From NCBI GenBank assembly GCA_029881495.1, contig JAOUMJ010000006.1:1-64000 (forward strand): a stretch of DNA of 64,000 nucleotides. The letters run 5' to 3'. Shown here piece after piece: positions 45,694 through 55,528 of this stretch (the stretch's first letter is position 1; the number at the start of each line of letters is the position of its first letter). The stretch is from Nitrospinota bacterium. GTDB taxonomy: Bacteria > Nitrospinota_A > UBA7883 > JACRGQ01. The translations under genes and the position numbers were made by a program. The notes under the pieces were generated by a model. That model was given only the letters and a program-made list of their open reading frames with translations. It searched no databases and was not told the DNA's origin.

Positions 45694-47504
45694 TTCTGCA
45701 CCAGCACCTGGTTCAACATCTGGAAGATCGATTCTACCCTCGAGAGGGAACCTTCACCTTCGCCGATTTTGTCCATCACTTCACCCAGCGACAGAGGTTT
45801 TTCAGGATCGAAATTCTCAAGGAACTTTACAAGCTCACTGTTCCCTTCCGCTTCAGCAATGATATTTTTCACGATGTTCGGAGAGTCGCTCTTTCTGTTC
45901 CACCTTTCTCCCAGTGAATCGCCTTCTTTGGCGATAATGAATTGAAGCATCTCTTCCATTCTTCTCTCGAACGTGTGGTCAGCCAAAACCCTCCTGTATC
46001 CACTCTCAGCCACCTTCTCCCTCTCCGCGTCGTGAGCAAGATAGTAATCTATCTTTTCCCTCAGCTCTGAAAGCGATCTATAGGTTTCTATCTCCTTTCC
46101 CGGCTCCATAAGCGGTGAGAGTTCCCCCCTGGCGTCGACAAGCTGGAAAGCCTTGCAGGCGGCTATCTCGAAAACCCTGGGGTTCACAAAATCTCCCACC
46201 TGGTCTATCCCGAACAACTGCGTGGAGCTGTGGAGATTCAGATTGATCTTCGTCGCGTTGAAAATTTTTACATACTCTTCAGGTTTCATCCTCTGGTTGC
46301 GGTTCTGCACAAGCGAACCTACAGAGTCGCCGAGGTTCCATTCGGTTCCCCATATCTTGAAATCGTAATCCATCAGTCCTTTGAAGAACTCCTGCCTGTT
46401 CTTGTATCCCGCCCCCATGAAGGAAAGGTCAGAACAGTATTTCCCTTTTTCATCCTCCGCCACCGCGAACGGCCTGTGAACATCCGGCGACGCGGCCTGG
46501 GGGAGATAGGCGACATTATTTGCTCCGAGCTTCGCAAGTTTTTCAAAAAACTCGCCTTTCTGTATAGTGAAAAAATAGTCATAACTGGGAGCCACTCTCT
46601 CCCAGTACTTAAGAGTCCGGAAATCTTCCACGAACCAGAAAGCTACCGGTATCTTCATCCCCCTGATACGGGAGACCACGCTCGTTTCCAGAGGCGCCTG
46701 CGCCATCGCCAAAACAAGGTCCGGTTTATTTTCATCCGTAAACGCGGCTATCGATTCGCTCAACATGTTTGTGAACAACTGCCTTATCTGGCTGAGATGG
46801 ACTTCGTTCCTGGTTATCTCCGGCAGTTTCATGAATGAAGGGGCAAAAAATGTCGCGTCGAACGGGATCACTTCCACCCCTATTCTTTCAAGCGCGCGGC
46901 AAACATACCGAAATGTCGGCTCCGAGCCGCCGTATATGGGGCTCACTACCATTACTTTCAGCCTTTTTTCGCTTAGGTAGGAGCGTACCGCGAAGGAAGA
47001 CTCCAGTTTTTTGAATTCTTTTTCAAAATGCCTCATGTATGGCCTGTACGGAAAAAACACTGTGCGGGAGAGATCGCGCGCATATATTTTCTCCACGTAA
47101 TCGTCGCCGACAAATATCTCGCATTTTTCAATGAGATGCTTCAAGTCTGCATTTGCCATCGCGCTTGCGAAGATTTCCATTGAAGGTTCGACAACTACCG
47201 TCTTTTTCCCCTTATCCAGCAGGCCATTCAGATGGTAGCCGTACCCTAACCCGAATACCCAAACCTCACCTGCCTCCTCCGGCACCATTGAAAGAATTAC
47301 GCCGCTCTCTTCCAGCGGTTTGTAGGCCGAATGGTAGGCAACGCCGCCGAACTTGAAAACCGGATTGCCGGTTTTCGATACAAACGGCTCGATCCGGGAA
47401 TTGCCCTGATCCTTATCCATTTCTCCGAGCGCGGACTCGTATCGCGCGAAAAGCTCCGCGTTCACAGCTTTAAGTATCTTTTCGTTGGTCTCCCTAAAAG
47501 ACAC
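45690..47504 (-). CDS. CgeB-like glycosyltransferase
   Basis: 604 residues, GTG start at 47504. An N-terminal DUF3880-type region and a GT1-like C-terminal half (NLHSSTQLFGIDQVGDFVNPRVFEIAACKAFQLVDARGEL, then AHDAEREKVAESGYRRVLADHTFERRMEEML) match CgeB-family spore/cell glycosyltransferases. It has overlaps at both ends, so it is co-translated with its neighbours. Donor and acceptor unknown; flagellin is inferred. Confidence 0.8.
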   Translation of the reverse strand: MSFRETNEKILKAVNAELFARYESALGEMDKDQGNSRIEPFVSKTGNPVFKFGGVAYHSAYKPLEESGVILSMVPEEAGEVWVFGLGYGYHLNGLLDKGKKTVVVEPSMEIFASAMANADLKHLIEKCEIFVGDDYVEKIYARDLSRTVFFPYRPYMRHFEKEFKKLESSFAVRSYLSEKRLKVMVVSPIYGGSEPTFRYVCRALERIGVEVIPFDATFFAPSFMKLPEITRNEVHLSQIRQLFTNMLSESIAAFTDENKPDLVLAMAQAPLETSVVSRIRGMKIPVAFWFVEDFRTLKYWERVAPSYDYFFTIQKGEFFEKLAKLGANNVAYLPQAASPDVHRPFAVAEDEKGKYCSDLSFMGAGYKNRQEFFKGLMDYDFKIWGTEWNLGDSVGSLVQNRNQRMKPEEYVKIFNATKINLNLHSSTQLFGIDQVGDFVNPRVFEIAACKAFQLVDARGELSPLMEPGKEIETYRSLSELREKIDYYLAHDAEREKVAESGYRRVLADHTFERRMEEMLQFIIAKEGDSLGERWNRKSDSPNIVKNIIAEAEGNSELVKFLENFDPEKPLSLGEVMDKIGEGEGSLSRVESIFQMLNQVLVQK

Positions 47505-49383
47505 TGACGAGCCTCCTGCTTTCGGACGTATTAGTTTTCCTTTCCCATTTTTTTACCTTATTTTCCATATCTTTGGTTACCTGATACATCTCCCTGAAAA
47601 ATATCAGGAACACTTCACCCGAGATGAAACCTTTTTTACGGCTCTCGGATGATTTGAAAGCCGATCTTATCCTTTGTATTTTGTCGAGCGTGTTCTCAAG
47701 CCTCCAATGATTTATCTCCAGGAAATCGGTCTCCTTCATTATCTTCTGCATATATGCGCCGCACAGCCTGACCCTCTCGTCGAGATTTTTCTCTTCCCCT
47801 TTTTTCTGGGCCAACGCCGCTATCTCGCCGGCAACCTTTAGGCCGTGCGAACAGAGTTTTTTTATCTCCCTCGCCGACTCAACAAGCTTCATCAGCTCTT
47901 TCCCTACTTCAGATGTTGAAGCTGGCAGTTTCACCGGGATATTCTTCTTGATAACGGATTCAATATCCCTTTTCGTGCCGCAGTAGATCTTCGAAACCTC
48001 CTGCATCGTATATATCTCCGCACCTTTTATGCGCGCCCCCCCTTCGGTGGCATTGATGCAGTGTACCTTTTCCTTCTCTATCTGTATCTCAAACCAGTTT
48101 CTCCAAGTATTCATTTTTACGCTCGAGAGAAGGCGGTGGCCGAGGTTTCCTTCAAGTTCGTATTTCGCTTCAAAATCGATCGCGTCGCTATGGAGCGAAC
48201 CTTGCGGTGCATTCGACCCGAACGACTGATAAACGGATTCCTGTTTGGCGCCCCCGGCGTGAGTACGCCCTCCGCTGAACGCAAGGTCCTGCCCTGTAAG
48301 GATTATCGGCGAGCATCCCATCCTGTTCGCGAAATCGAAGGCGGATGTAGCGACCGAACCGCCGGTGGTATTGATTCCCAAATCCCCGGTAAAACGCTCC
48401 AGCCACTGAACAAGCGGCTCACTGTAACTTGTCACCATCATATCCCCTTTATGTTCGGAGAGTATTTTCGGGTATGTGACCGGGTTTACAACAAGCGTGT
48501 ATCCGCTGCTGTCCACGCCGTCGAGATGCGACCAGTTTTCTATAAGCGCGTCGAGTGATACCACGAAATGAGGGGTGATACCGTTCCTCAACAGCGTCTT
48601 CAGCGCGGTATCGACGCATATGACAACCATGGACGATTTCGCCACCTTTATCCATCGGCAGTTTTTATCGAGTGAAGGACCTGCCGACACTATGAGCGCG
48701 GGTATCCCTTTCAGTTTCCCGAAAAGGTGCGATATCCCCGGACTGCCCAGTATGTAGGAAAGGTTTGCAAGAATGTTCGTCTGCCAGAGCCCCGAGAGGG
48801 TGGTAATCGCCTGCAGGTTCGCATCCGCCATCGACTTTTGCCGTGAAAGCACCTCATCCAGTTGATGGTAATAGTCTGTATCGCACGAGACTGAGAGGCC
48901 GTTCTTTATCAACTGGAAATTGGAGCGGGTGAATACGCCGAACTCCTTCTCAAGCCGTACCATGACGGCATCGACCGGATTTTCACCGACAGATACGCAT
49001 ACGCGCGGATCGCCAAGCTCCCTGCTTAGATCAAATCCTTCAAGAAGTTTTTTAAAGTAAGCGATATTCGATTCTATGAGAAGGACGAACGCCGTCGCAT
49101 CCGCGGTTTTCAAAGTTTCAACAAGCGTCTCACCGACGCCAACCCCGGCCAGTATGATAACTTCGCTGAATCCGAAAAGATTTTTGTCCGATATCCTAGA
49201 AACGTTCGCCGGAAGCTCCTGCCTTTCAAAACGTACGGTGCGCCCCCCTTCAAGGGTCATAACCATTGCATCGCCATCCACGCTCACCCTTGGATCGTCC
49301 TTGACGGACTTCAGGCGTGAGACAAGCTCCGGCTCTTTCTCGATCAAAGCCTCGATGTTTTTTTCAAAATATCCGGTTCTCAC
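47494..49383 (-). CDS. Maf/MptE-like motility accessory (flagellin glycosylation) protein
   Basis: 629 residues, GTG start at 49383 (GTGA overlap with the upstream stop). The centre carries PALIVSAGPSLDKNCRWI and the ILTGQDLAFSGGRTHAGG stretch, which define the DUF115/MptE-like domain of Maf proteins. Maf proteins add nonulosonic acids (pseudaminic or related) to flagellin in the cytoplasm. No pseudaminic-acid synthesis genes are in the window, so the sugar is unknown. The C-terminus is helical. Confidence 0.85.
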   Translation of the reverse strand: MRTGYFEKNIEALIEKEPELVSRLKSVKDDPRVSVDGDAMVMTLEGGRTVRFERQELPANVSRISDKNLFGFSEVIILAGVGVGETLVETLKTADATAFVLLIESNIAYFKKLLEGFDLSRELGDPRVCVSVGENPVDAVMVRLEKEFGVFTRSNFQLIKNGLSVSCDTDYYHQLDEVLSRQKSMADANLQAITTLSGLWQTNILANLSYILGSPGISHLFGKLKGIPALIVSAGPSLDKNCRWIKVAKSSMVVICVDTALKTLLRNGITPHFVVSLDALIENWSHLDGVDSSGYTLVVNPVTYPKILSEHKGDMMVTSYSEPLVQWLERFTGDLGINTTGGSVATSAFDFANRMGCSPIILTGQDLAFSGGRTHAGGAKQESVYQSFGSNAPQGSLHSDAIDFEAKYELEGNLGHRLLSSVKMNTWRNWFEIQIEKEKVHCINATEGGARIKGAEIYTMQEVSKIYCGTKRDIESVIKKNIPVKLPASTSEVGKELMKLVESAREIKKLCSHGLKVAGEIAALAQKKGEEKNLDERVRLCGAYMQKIMKETDFLEINHWRLENTLDKIQRIRSAFKSSESRKKGFISGEVFLIFFREMYQVTKDMENKVKKWERKTNTSESRRLVSVF

Positions 49384-52300
49384 GCGCCCACTTCCCTCAA
49401 CTCCATGATCTTTCCCATTAGCGTTTCTGCATCGGCGTGCGCAGGGTCGAGAATGAGTATCTTTTCCACCGCATCCTTTGCATCTTCGTACTTTCTTAGA
49501 GTGAAGCAGACACCTGCCAGGCCGAAAAGGATATTTACGTTTGCGGGATGAAGATCAAGATATCCCTTAAGCGCCTTTTCTGCGACATCCAGTTTGTTCA
49601 GCGAATACGCGGCCTGATGCAGTGTCGTCACTGCGGGGAGATTTTCAGGATTGACAGACAGCGCCTTTTGCAATTGCGCGAATCCATCCTCCTTTTTTCC
49701 TCCGTAGAATAGAGCCATGCCGAGCCCGCATATCGCTCGGTCGTTTTTCGGATTCTCCTTTACCGCCCTGGCAAAATATTCCTCCGCTTCGTTGAAGCGG
49801 GAGGAGGCGAGCCTTAATGCACCCAGGCCGATATTGCCTCTTTCGTTTCCGCCGCAGCTTACAGCTTTCAGATAATGGCTTTCAGCTTTCCCCGCTTCAC
49901 CCGACTGCTGGAAGAAATCTCCCATCTTTACCAGCGCATCGGCATTATCCGGGTTGAGCGATAATGCCCCCCTTGCCGCCTGGCCGGAAGCGAGCCTGTA
50001 ACCTTCTTCCCAATATTTTTTTGCGGTATCGGCGGGATTTTTCGCAAGAAGCTTACCGAGCGCTTTCCTGTAATCGTAGACCGTTTCTACACCGTCCTTT
50101 TGAAGCACGGCAACAAAGGAGCGTCCGCGCAACAATTCCTCGATATGCACAACGCTTATCCCTTCGATAAGGGAAATGAATTTCCTGAAACCTTCAATGC
50201 TGAACCGGTGGGTCGGAGCAGGGTAAAAACCCTCGTCATCCCCGTCTTGCGCGACAAGCATTGCCAACACTCCACCATTTCTCAACATTTCAACGCATTC
50301 GTTCAACCTGCCGACAATGTCCCCTTCATACAAAAAGGCGTCGTAGGAGGTTATGTAGTCGAGATCCCATGAAGAATCAATCTCGTGGTCATGCTTTTTC
50401 AGCGCAAGCCCTTTTCCTTTTTTTACAGGGCATAGAGCTGTCCTTTCAGGATGAGCATCACCGGTGGAGTATTTCGCAAAGAGCGCTTTGCACTTCTCAT
50501 CATGTTTCCCGTCCCACCAATGTTTCAGCGCACGGAACATAAGACCGCGTCCGGCAATACTCAAACCCTCGCCAGTTTTATCGCCAGCTCGTTTATACGA
50601 GGCTTCCGCCTCTTCGAAACGTCCGAGCGCCATGTTCACGTCACCCTGCAACTGCGCCCTTGGGCCAGCTTCATCAACAAACTTCCCTGCAAACTGTTCA
50701 GCTTTGGCGACATCCCCTTGCGATAGAGCGGAAAGTGCGTCAGCAAGGAAATCGCTATCCCCTCTTCGGGTCACTCTTGTGCCTTTCAATTTTTCCTTGA
50801 ACATCTCCGGATGCCACGGCGGGTACTCCTCGGAGGAAGCTTCCTGGTTCTGTTTTGCGCGCATTATGTATTGAAATGCGAAGAATCCGGCCATCTCCTC
50901 TTTTGTGAGATTATCCACCTGCCAGCGGCCTATCCTCATCGTTCCGCTTGCGCCTTCCTTATATATGTCGTCAACGCGCTTCGAGCTTACCTCTATCTCC
51001 GTCAGGCCTACCCTCGCAAGCATCTCCTTTATCTCATGAAGTGTAAAAAACCTTAGATGCGTCCTGTCCAGCAGTCCCTCTTCACGATAGGTCCATCTCC
51101 CCTCTATAAGGGAATTCACCAGAGAGAAATGCTGTACATTCGGAATGCTCATCACTACCGCGCCGTTCGGCGACAGGAGGCGGAGATGTTTCCGCAATAC
51201 ATCCTCCGGATCGACAAGATGTTCCAGAACGTCTGCGTACACAATGCAGTCGAAATAACCTGCCGGATATGGAAGCTCAACCTTCGCCACATCACCCACA
51301 AAGACGGTATCTAAAACCTTCGCGGCTTCCTTTGCCGCATGCGGGTCGTACTCGACGCCGATTACTTCCCTCCCCTGCTTTTGCTCCTTCAGGTATCTGC
51401 CGGTCTCGCCGGAAGCGCAACCTATCTCAAGTATCCTAAGCGCGGTATCCGGTACCTGCTCAGCCACTTCCGGCCTTACATTTTTAAAATAGGAACGGCC
51501 CTCCGCCGACACACTGGCGGATGGACCGTCCTCTCGGACTTTCTCTGCGAACTCCATCATTACTTTCACTATCTTCTCCAATCGATGGCGATAGGTATGC
51601 TTCTCAAGCGCCTCGCGCATCCCTTCGTTTGCAATCCTTTCCCTCTCATCGCTGTTTTCCAGATAATACTTTGCCAGCTCTGCCACGTTTTCATCGTTAT
51701 AGATGACAAGATGTTTCCTGTCCTCGAAGAAATCTTCAAGCCCATCCGCATTATCGGTCAACAGCATCGCGCCAGAGGCAAGCGCCTCGAACACCCGCAT
51801 GTTTAAATCGAACTTTATCGCGTTGTTGAAAACTATCCTGCTCGCGCTGAAATGCCCGGCCATCTCTTCGAGGAAAAGCCGTTTTACCGACACCTCTCCG
51901 CATCTGGCCGATATTTTTTCAAGCAGGCTTTTCCTTCTCTCGTGCGTCTGCGTGAGGCTGCCGACGAAACCGACGTCATGAATGACCTCGACATCCTTCC
52001 GCCCATGCACTTCAGGATCGCACGCAAGCGGAAGCCAATGGACGTTTCGAATACCGGCTCTCTCAAACTCCGGTATGTAGGTCCGCTGGGCCAGGAATAC
52101 AACGTCGAACAGTCTTGCTACCTTCAGATGTTGATCGAAATTGATATGGGTATCTATCAGATACGCCGCTTTTGGTATTGAAAGTTTTTCTATTCCAGCG
52201 GGGGGACCGTCCAGCCCCGTATCGATCCAAAGAAAGAAGTCGGGTTTCGACTCCCTCGATACGAGGCTGTAGATAATCTCCGCGTCCCTTGCTATGCTTC

Positions 52301-53606
52301 TTGGCACATCCTGCGGCTTTATCTCCGCTTTCATGTTGTGCAAGTTCCAATGTTTGATCACTTCCGGCGTTATCGATGCTCCGCTTGTCACGACCGTATG
52401 CGGAGCCGTTATCGCTCTTTTAATATAGTGCGCCGTCGTTGCCGGATAATAGACATAATCGATCCAGATTCTTGCCGGTTTTGAAACCTCCAGTTTACCA
52501 GCCGGTTTAGGAGCGGCGGCTTTCTTCATCTCTTGAATAGGCTTTGCCATGCCACTCACCCTCGATGAGCCGGCCTTAACTGTTTCTTCAATGAGTCCCT
52601 TCCAGTTCTCAACAAACTCGGTTATCGGGAACCGGACCTTGACTGCGTCCCTGGCCGCCTCTCCAAATCTTGCCGCTTTCTTCTGATCCTCGAGAAATTC
52701 CCTCGCACGCGAGGAGAGCTCTTTCGTATCGTTGCTCACATAGCCGTCCACTCCGTCGGTGACTGGGGTTGTAGGATTATCGAGTGACAAGATCGGCATT
52801 CCTGTAGCCATCGCTTCGAGAAGCGCAAGGTTATAGCCGTCTTCATACGGCGACTTTGTTGTATTGAGAAAGACCCGGCAACTGCGGTAATGCATTTTCA
52901 GATCATCCCATCCGTTTGACAAGCGCGACCCGGGAATGGTCGGATTCTCGCCGAGTATGGTAGTCGGAAGCCCTTCGCATATTTTCTGCTGTTCCGTAAA
53001 TCCGAGCATTAGGTCCCTCTCGCGCAACAGGTTCCCCACTCTTAGTATCGTCGCGAGATTCCCTTCGTATCCGCCGTAGAGATCTGTATCTATTCCGGGC
53101 ATGATCACTCTTCCGCGCCCGAGGTTCCAATCCGCTTTCTTCGATTCCGATATGAAAACGAGTTCAGCACCTTCCAAATAGGGGCGAAGCATTTCCAGGT
53201 ATGAGATCCGTTCCGCCTCACTTTTTTTACTAAGCCCTATCTCGGTGGAAAGCTTGTTGTGAAAGACCATAATCTTCGGCAGATCTTTCCACCCGGCGAC
53301 CATTCCGAGATCCCTGGCGTTGTGACAGATCGCAAGGTCGATTTTCCGGTCGCTAACTCGTTGGGCGGCTTCTTCGCGGCCAAGGAGGCGGATGTTTTCA
53401 GGCAATGGGCGCATCCTGGTATCCCAAACGCGGGTCTTTCCAGCCGTTATTTCCGGCTCAACGACCAGAAATTCGTGTCCGGTTCCGGCAAGCATTGCCA
53501 GGTATGGCTCATGCCAGTTGAAGGAAAGAATTGTAATTCTTCCTCTATTTTTGACGCCCAATGTCACTCCATGAGGTAAAATTTTCCCAATTTCGCCTGT
53601 TTCCAA
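49380..53606 (-). CDS. Giant fusion: two glycosyltransferases, SAM methyltransferase and TPRs
   Basis: 1408 residues. Approximate order: a GT4-like GT-B domain at 24-340 (EDGYNLALLEAMATGMPIL), a CgeB-like GT at 380-690 (VFEALASGAMLLTDN), a class I methyltransferase at 705-860 with motif I LEIGCASGE (725-733), a TPR pair near 955-1010, a degenerate methyltransferase-like segment at 1075-1170, and TPRs from about 1205 to 1405. TTG start at 53606 has no clear ribosome site; TTG at 53561 with GGAG six bases upstream is an alternative (both precede the first domain). It probably builds and methylates a flagellin glycan, with TPRs binding filament protein. Confidence 0.82.
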   Translation of the reverse strand: METGEIGKILPHGVTLGVKNRGRITILSFNWHEPYLAMLAGTGHEFLVVEPEITAGKTRVWDTRMRPLPENIRLLGREEAAQRVSDRKIDLAICHNARDLGMVAGWKDLPKIMVFHNKLSTEIGLSKKSEAERISYLEMLRPYLEGAELVFISESKKADWNLGRGRVIMPGIDTDLYGGYEGNLATILRVGNLLRERDLMLGFTEQQKICEGLPTTILGENPTIPGSRLSNGWDDLKMHYRSCRVFLNTTKSPYEDGYNLALLEAMATGMPILSLDNPTTPVTDGVDGYVSNDTKELSSRAREFLEDQKKAARFGEAARDAVKVRFPITEFVENWKGLIEETVKAGSSRVSGMAKPIQEMKKAAAPKPAGKLEVSKPARIWIDYVYYPATTAHYIKRAITAPHTVVTSGASITPEVIKHWNLHNMKAEIKPQDVPRSIARDAEIIYSLVSRESKPDFFLWIDTGLDGPPAGIEKLSIPKAAYLIDTHINFDQHLKVARLFDVVFLAQRTYIPEFERAGIRNVHWLPLACDPEVHGRKDVEVIHDVGFVGSLTQTHERRKSLLEKISARCGEVSVKRLFLEEMAGHFSASRIVFNNAIKFDLNMRVFEALASGAMLLTDNADGLEDFFEDRKHLVIYNDENVAELAKYYLENSDERERIANEGMREALEKHTYRHRLEKIVKVMMEFAEKVREDGPSASVSAEGRSYFKNVRPEVAEQVPDTALRILEIGCASGETGRYLKEQKQGREVIGVEYDPHAAKEAAKVLDTVFVGDVAKVELPYPAGYFDCIVYADVLEHLVDPEDVLRKHLRLLSPNGAVVMSIPNVQHFSLVNSLIEGRWTYREEGLLDRTHLRFFTLHEIKEMLARVGLTEIEVSSKRVDDIYKEGASGTMRIGRWQVDNLTKEEMAGFFAFQYIMRAKQNQEASSEEYPPWHPEMFKEKLKGTRVTRRGDSDFLADALSALSQGDVAKAEQFAGKFVDEAGPRAQLQGDVNMALGRFEEAEASYKRAGDKTGEGLSIAGRGLMFRALKHWWDGKHDEKCKALFAKYSTGDAHPERTALCPVKKGKGLALKKHDHEIDSSWDLDYITSYDAFLYEGDIVGRLNECVEMLRNGGVLAMLVAQDGDDEGFYPAPTHRFSIEGFRKFISLIEGISVVHIEELLRGRSFVAVLQKDGVETVYDYRKALGKLLAKNPADTAKKYWEEGYRLASGQAARGALSLNPDNADALVKMGDFFQQSGEAGKAESHYLKAVSCGGNERGNIGLGALRLASSRFNEAEEYFARAVKENPKNDRAICGLGMALFYGGKKEDGFAQLQKALSVNPENLPAVTTLHQAAYSLNKLDVAEKALKGYLDLHPANVNILFGLAGVCFTLRKYEDAKDAVEKILILDPAHADAETLMGKIMELREVGA

Positions 53607-53761
53607 GCGCTATAACCTACATAGCGTGTAAAAGTGCAATTTCCATACCCTTTAACCTGCAAATAGGTTTCGTTTAATTTTCCGGGGAATATGCAATCCA
53701 AGCCCTGTTCATATATTATTATTGGCATATCTGTAAATTTACTTTAGGAGATACCGGCATT

Positions 53762-54145
53762 TTGAAATTTGTTTATATCGGCATCGGCGGGGCCATAGGA
53801 TCGATTCTTCGATACGCCGTTGCCGGGGTGGCCCAAAAGCTGGTCAACCCGATCTTTCCGTTCGGTACCCTGGTGGTCAACATGCTCGGTAGCCTTGCAA
53901 TTGGATTTTTGTGGGATGCCTTCGAGCGCACTTTGATCCCCCCCGGTTTGAGGACGTTTACCCTTATCGGGCTCCTCGGAGCTTTTACGACCTTTTCCAC
54001 CTACTCACTTGAAAGTTTTTCACTCATGAGGGACGGAGAATACCGGCTCGCGATAATAAATATTCTTGCAAGCAACATCCTTTGCCTGGCAATGGTATTT
54101 GCCGGCTTCTTTTTATCGCGGTTCATTTACGGTTTTGGAAGATAG
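53762..54145 (+). CDS. crcB: Fluoride channel FluC (CrcB)
   Basis: 127 residues, four helices. Family marks are GGAIGSILRYAV, FGTLVVNMLGSLAIGF with the channel asparagine, and GLLGAFTTFSTYSLE with the phenylalanine box. It forms a dual-topology dimer that lets fluoride out. TTG start at 53762, with AGGAG (53746-53750) eleven bases upstream, rather far; ATT three bases earlier is in frame and better spaced but rare. No fluoride riboswitch is recognisable upstream. Confidence 0.9.
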   Translation: MKFVYIGIGGAIGSILRYAVAGVAQKLVNPIFPFGTLVVNMLGSLAIGFLWDAFERTLIPPGLRTFTLIGLLGAFTTFSTYSLESFSLMRDGEYRLAIINILASNILCLAMVFAGFFLSRFIYGFGR

Positions 54146-54158
54146 GAGCTATTAGCGC

Positions 54159-54497
54159 ATGAAATTGTCAGAAAACGGGGTACTGGTTAGGATATTCATT
54201 TCCGAGAATGATACCTTGGAGGGGAAGGCGCTCTACGAACTGATAGTACTCAAGGCAAAGGAGATAGGGCTTGCCGGGGCGACCGTATTTCGAGGGGTGA
54301 TGGGTTTTGGCTACCATTCCAAGATGCACACCTCGAAAATACTGCGTCTCTCCGAGGAGCTTCCGCTTGTTGTGGAAATAATCGATTCCCGCGAAAACCT
54401 TGCCAAACTCCTCCCCTTTCTTGATGAAACCGTAAAGGAGGGGCTGGTCACAATGGAAAATGTAGAGGTGATAAAATACAGGGAAAATAAAAAATAA
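54159..54497 (+). CDS. DUF190 family protein
   Basis: 112 residues. The ferredoxin-like DUF190 pattern is clear: VLVRIFISENDTLEGKALYELIVLKAKEIGLAGATVFRGVMGFG, then HTSKILRLSEELPLVVEIIDS. It starts 14 bases after crcB and commonly accompanies it; it resembles PII-like regulators and may bind nucleotides. Exact role not known. Confidence 0.9.
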   Translation: MKLSENGVLVRIFISENDTLEGKALYELIVLKAKEIGLAGATVFRGVMGFGYHSKMHTSKILRLSEELPLVVEIIDSRENLAKLLPFLDETVKEGLVTMENVEVIKYRENKK

Positions 54498-54620
54498 CAG
54501 CCAAAAACATTCTTTAAGAATAATGGCGAAGAACGGCGGCGCACCGGCAACCGAACCATATCCAGCCCCGTTTTTTTTAAATGCATTCAATAGTTGGGTT
54601 TAAGCCTGAGAAATAATAGA

Positions 54621-55322
54621 ATGTCACAGAGGGACAAAATGAAATATAAGCACGAAAAAGACATCATCTCCCGGATGTACAAGGAATTTCCGGCTACAGT
54701 ATCGGAAATCGACATCAAGATGCTTCGAAGCATTCAAGACGAGTTCACCGCCGGATTCAAACTCCTCGCAAATCAGGGCCCTTTTGTCACAACCTTCGGC
54801 TCGGCGCGAATAAAACCTGGAGATCCTGTTTACGCTCTCGGCGTGAAACTGGGGGAAGCTCTCGCAAAGGAAGGCTACGCGGTTCTTACCGGCGGCGGCC
54901 CCGGATGTATGGAGGCGGTGAACAAGGGGGCAAAGGAAGCAAACGGGAAATCAATGGGAATCAACATATCCATCCCTATCGAGCAGAATTCGAATCCATA
55001 CGCCATCCCCTCTATTACCATGAACCATTTCTTTGTGCGGAAAGTCCTCCTGCTCAAATTCTCCACGGCATACATATTCCTCCCCGGAGGTTACGGCACT
55101 CTCGACGAGCTCTTTGAAACCATCACCCTGGTACAGAATGGAAAGATCAAGAAACTGCCGATAATTCTTATCGATACCGCATTCTGGCATGGCCTCATGG
55201 AATGGATAAACGAACGCCTGATAACAGACGGGCTGATAGGGCCCAATGATACAAAATACTTCAAGATCGTAGACACTGTTGAGGAAGCTATAGAGGTTAT
55301 AAGAACTACATTAACAGCATGA
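54621..55322 (+). CDS. LOG/TIGR00730 family Rossmann-fold protein
   Basis: Start set at ATG 54621 (MSQRDKMKYKHEKD, 233 residues); an upstream TTG at 54594 is in frame. It has GGGPGCMEAVNKGAKEANGKS and PGGYGTLDELFETITLVQ, the two signatures of the LOG family (often annotated 'lysine decarboxylase', though many are cytokinin-activating or nucleotide 5'-monophosphate nucleosidases). It overlaps the next gene by four bases. Confidence 0.88.
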   Translation: MSQRDKMKYKHEKDIISRMYKEFPATVSEIDIKMLRSIQDEFTAGFKLLANQGPFVTTFGSARIKPGDPVYALGVKLGEALAKEGYAVLTGGGPGCMEAVNKGAKEANGKSMGINISIPIEQNSNPYAIPSITMNHFFVRKVLLLKFSTAYIFLPGGYGTLDELFETITLVQNGKIKKLPIILIDTAFWHGLMEWINERLITDGLIGPNDTKYFKIVDTVEEAIEVIRTTLTA

Positions 55323-55528
55323 AATACAACATGAAAGACGGCTCCACAATATGCGGGAACTGCGGCAAACCTATTAAACCAAACAGCAGCGTCGCTGTCA
55401 TGGAAGGGGCCAAGGACCCGGTTATCTGCCACGCCGAATATGACTGCTCCCCCGCCGGCAACTGCCGGTACGGATTCTGGGGGAACGGAAAACTTGAATC
55501 GGTCTTCGGAGAGATTGAACAGTGTTGA
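55319..55528 (+). CDS. 69-residue zinc-ribbon-like protein
   Basis: The ATG overlaps the LOG gene stop (ATGA), and its own stop at 55526-55528 overlaps the kinase GTG start at 55522, so it sits inside a tight translational unit. Cysteines CGNCGKP near residue 12, then CHAEYDC and GNC, suggest one zinc site. It is too regular and too well placed to be chance. Family not recognised; perhaps an adaptor for the kinase or LOG protein. Confidence 0.65.
   Translation: MKYNMKDGSTICGNCGKPIKPNSSVAVMEGAKDPVICHAEYDCSPAGNCRYGFWGNGKLESVFGEIEQC

Noticed and set aside
53607-53761. Fluoride riboswitch before crcB
   Set aside because: I looked for the conserved helices and loop sequences and could not find them.
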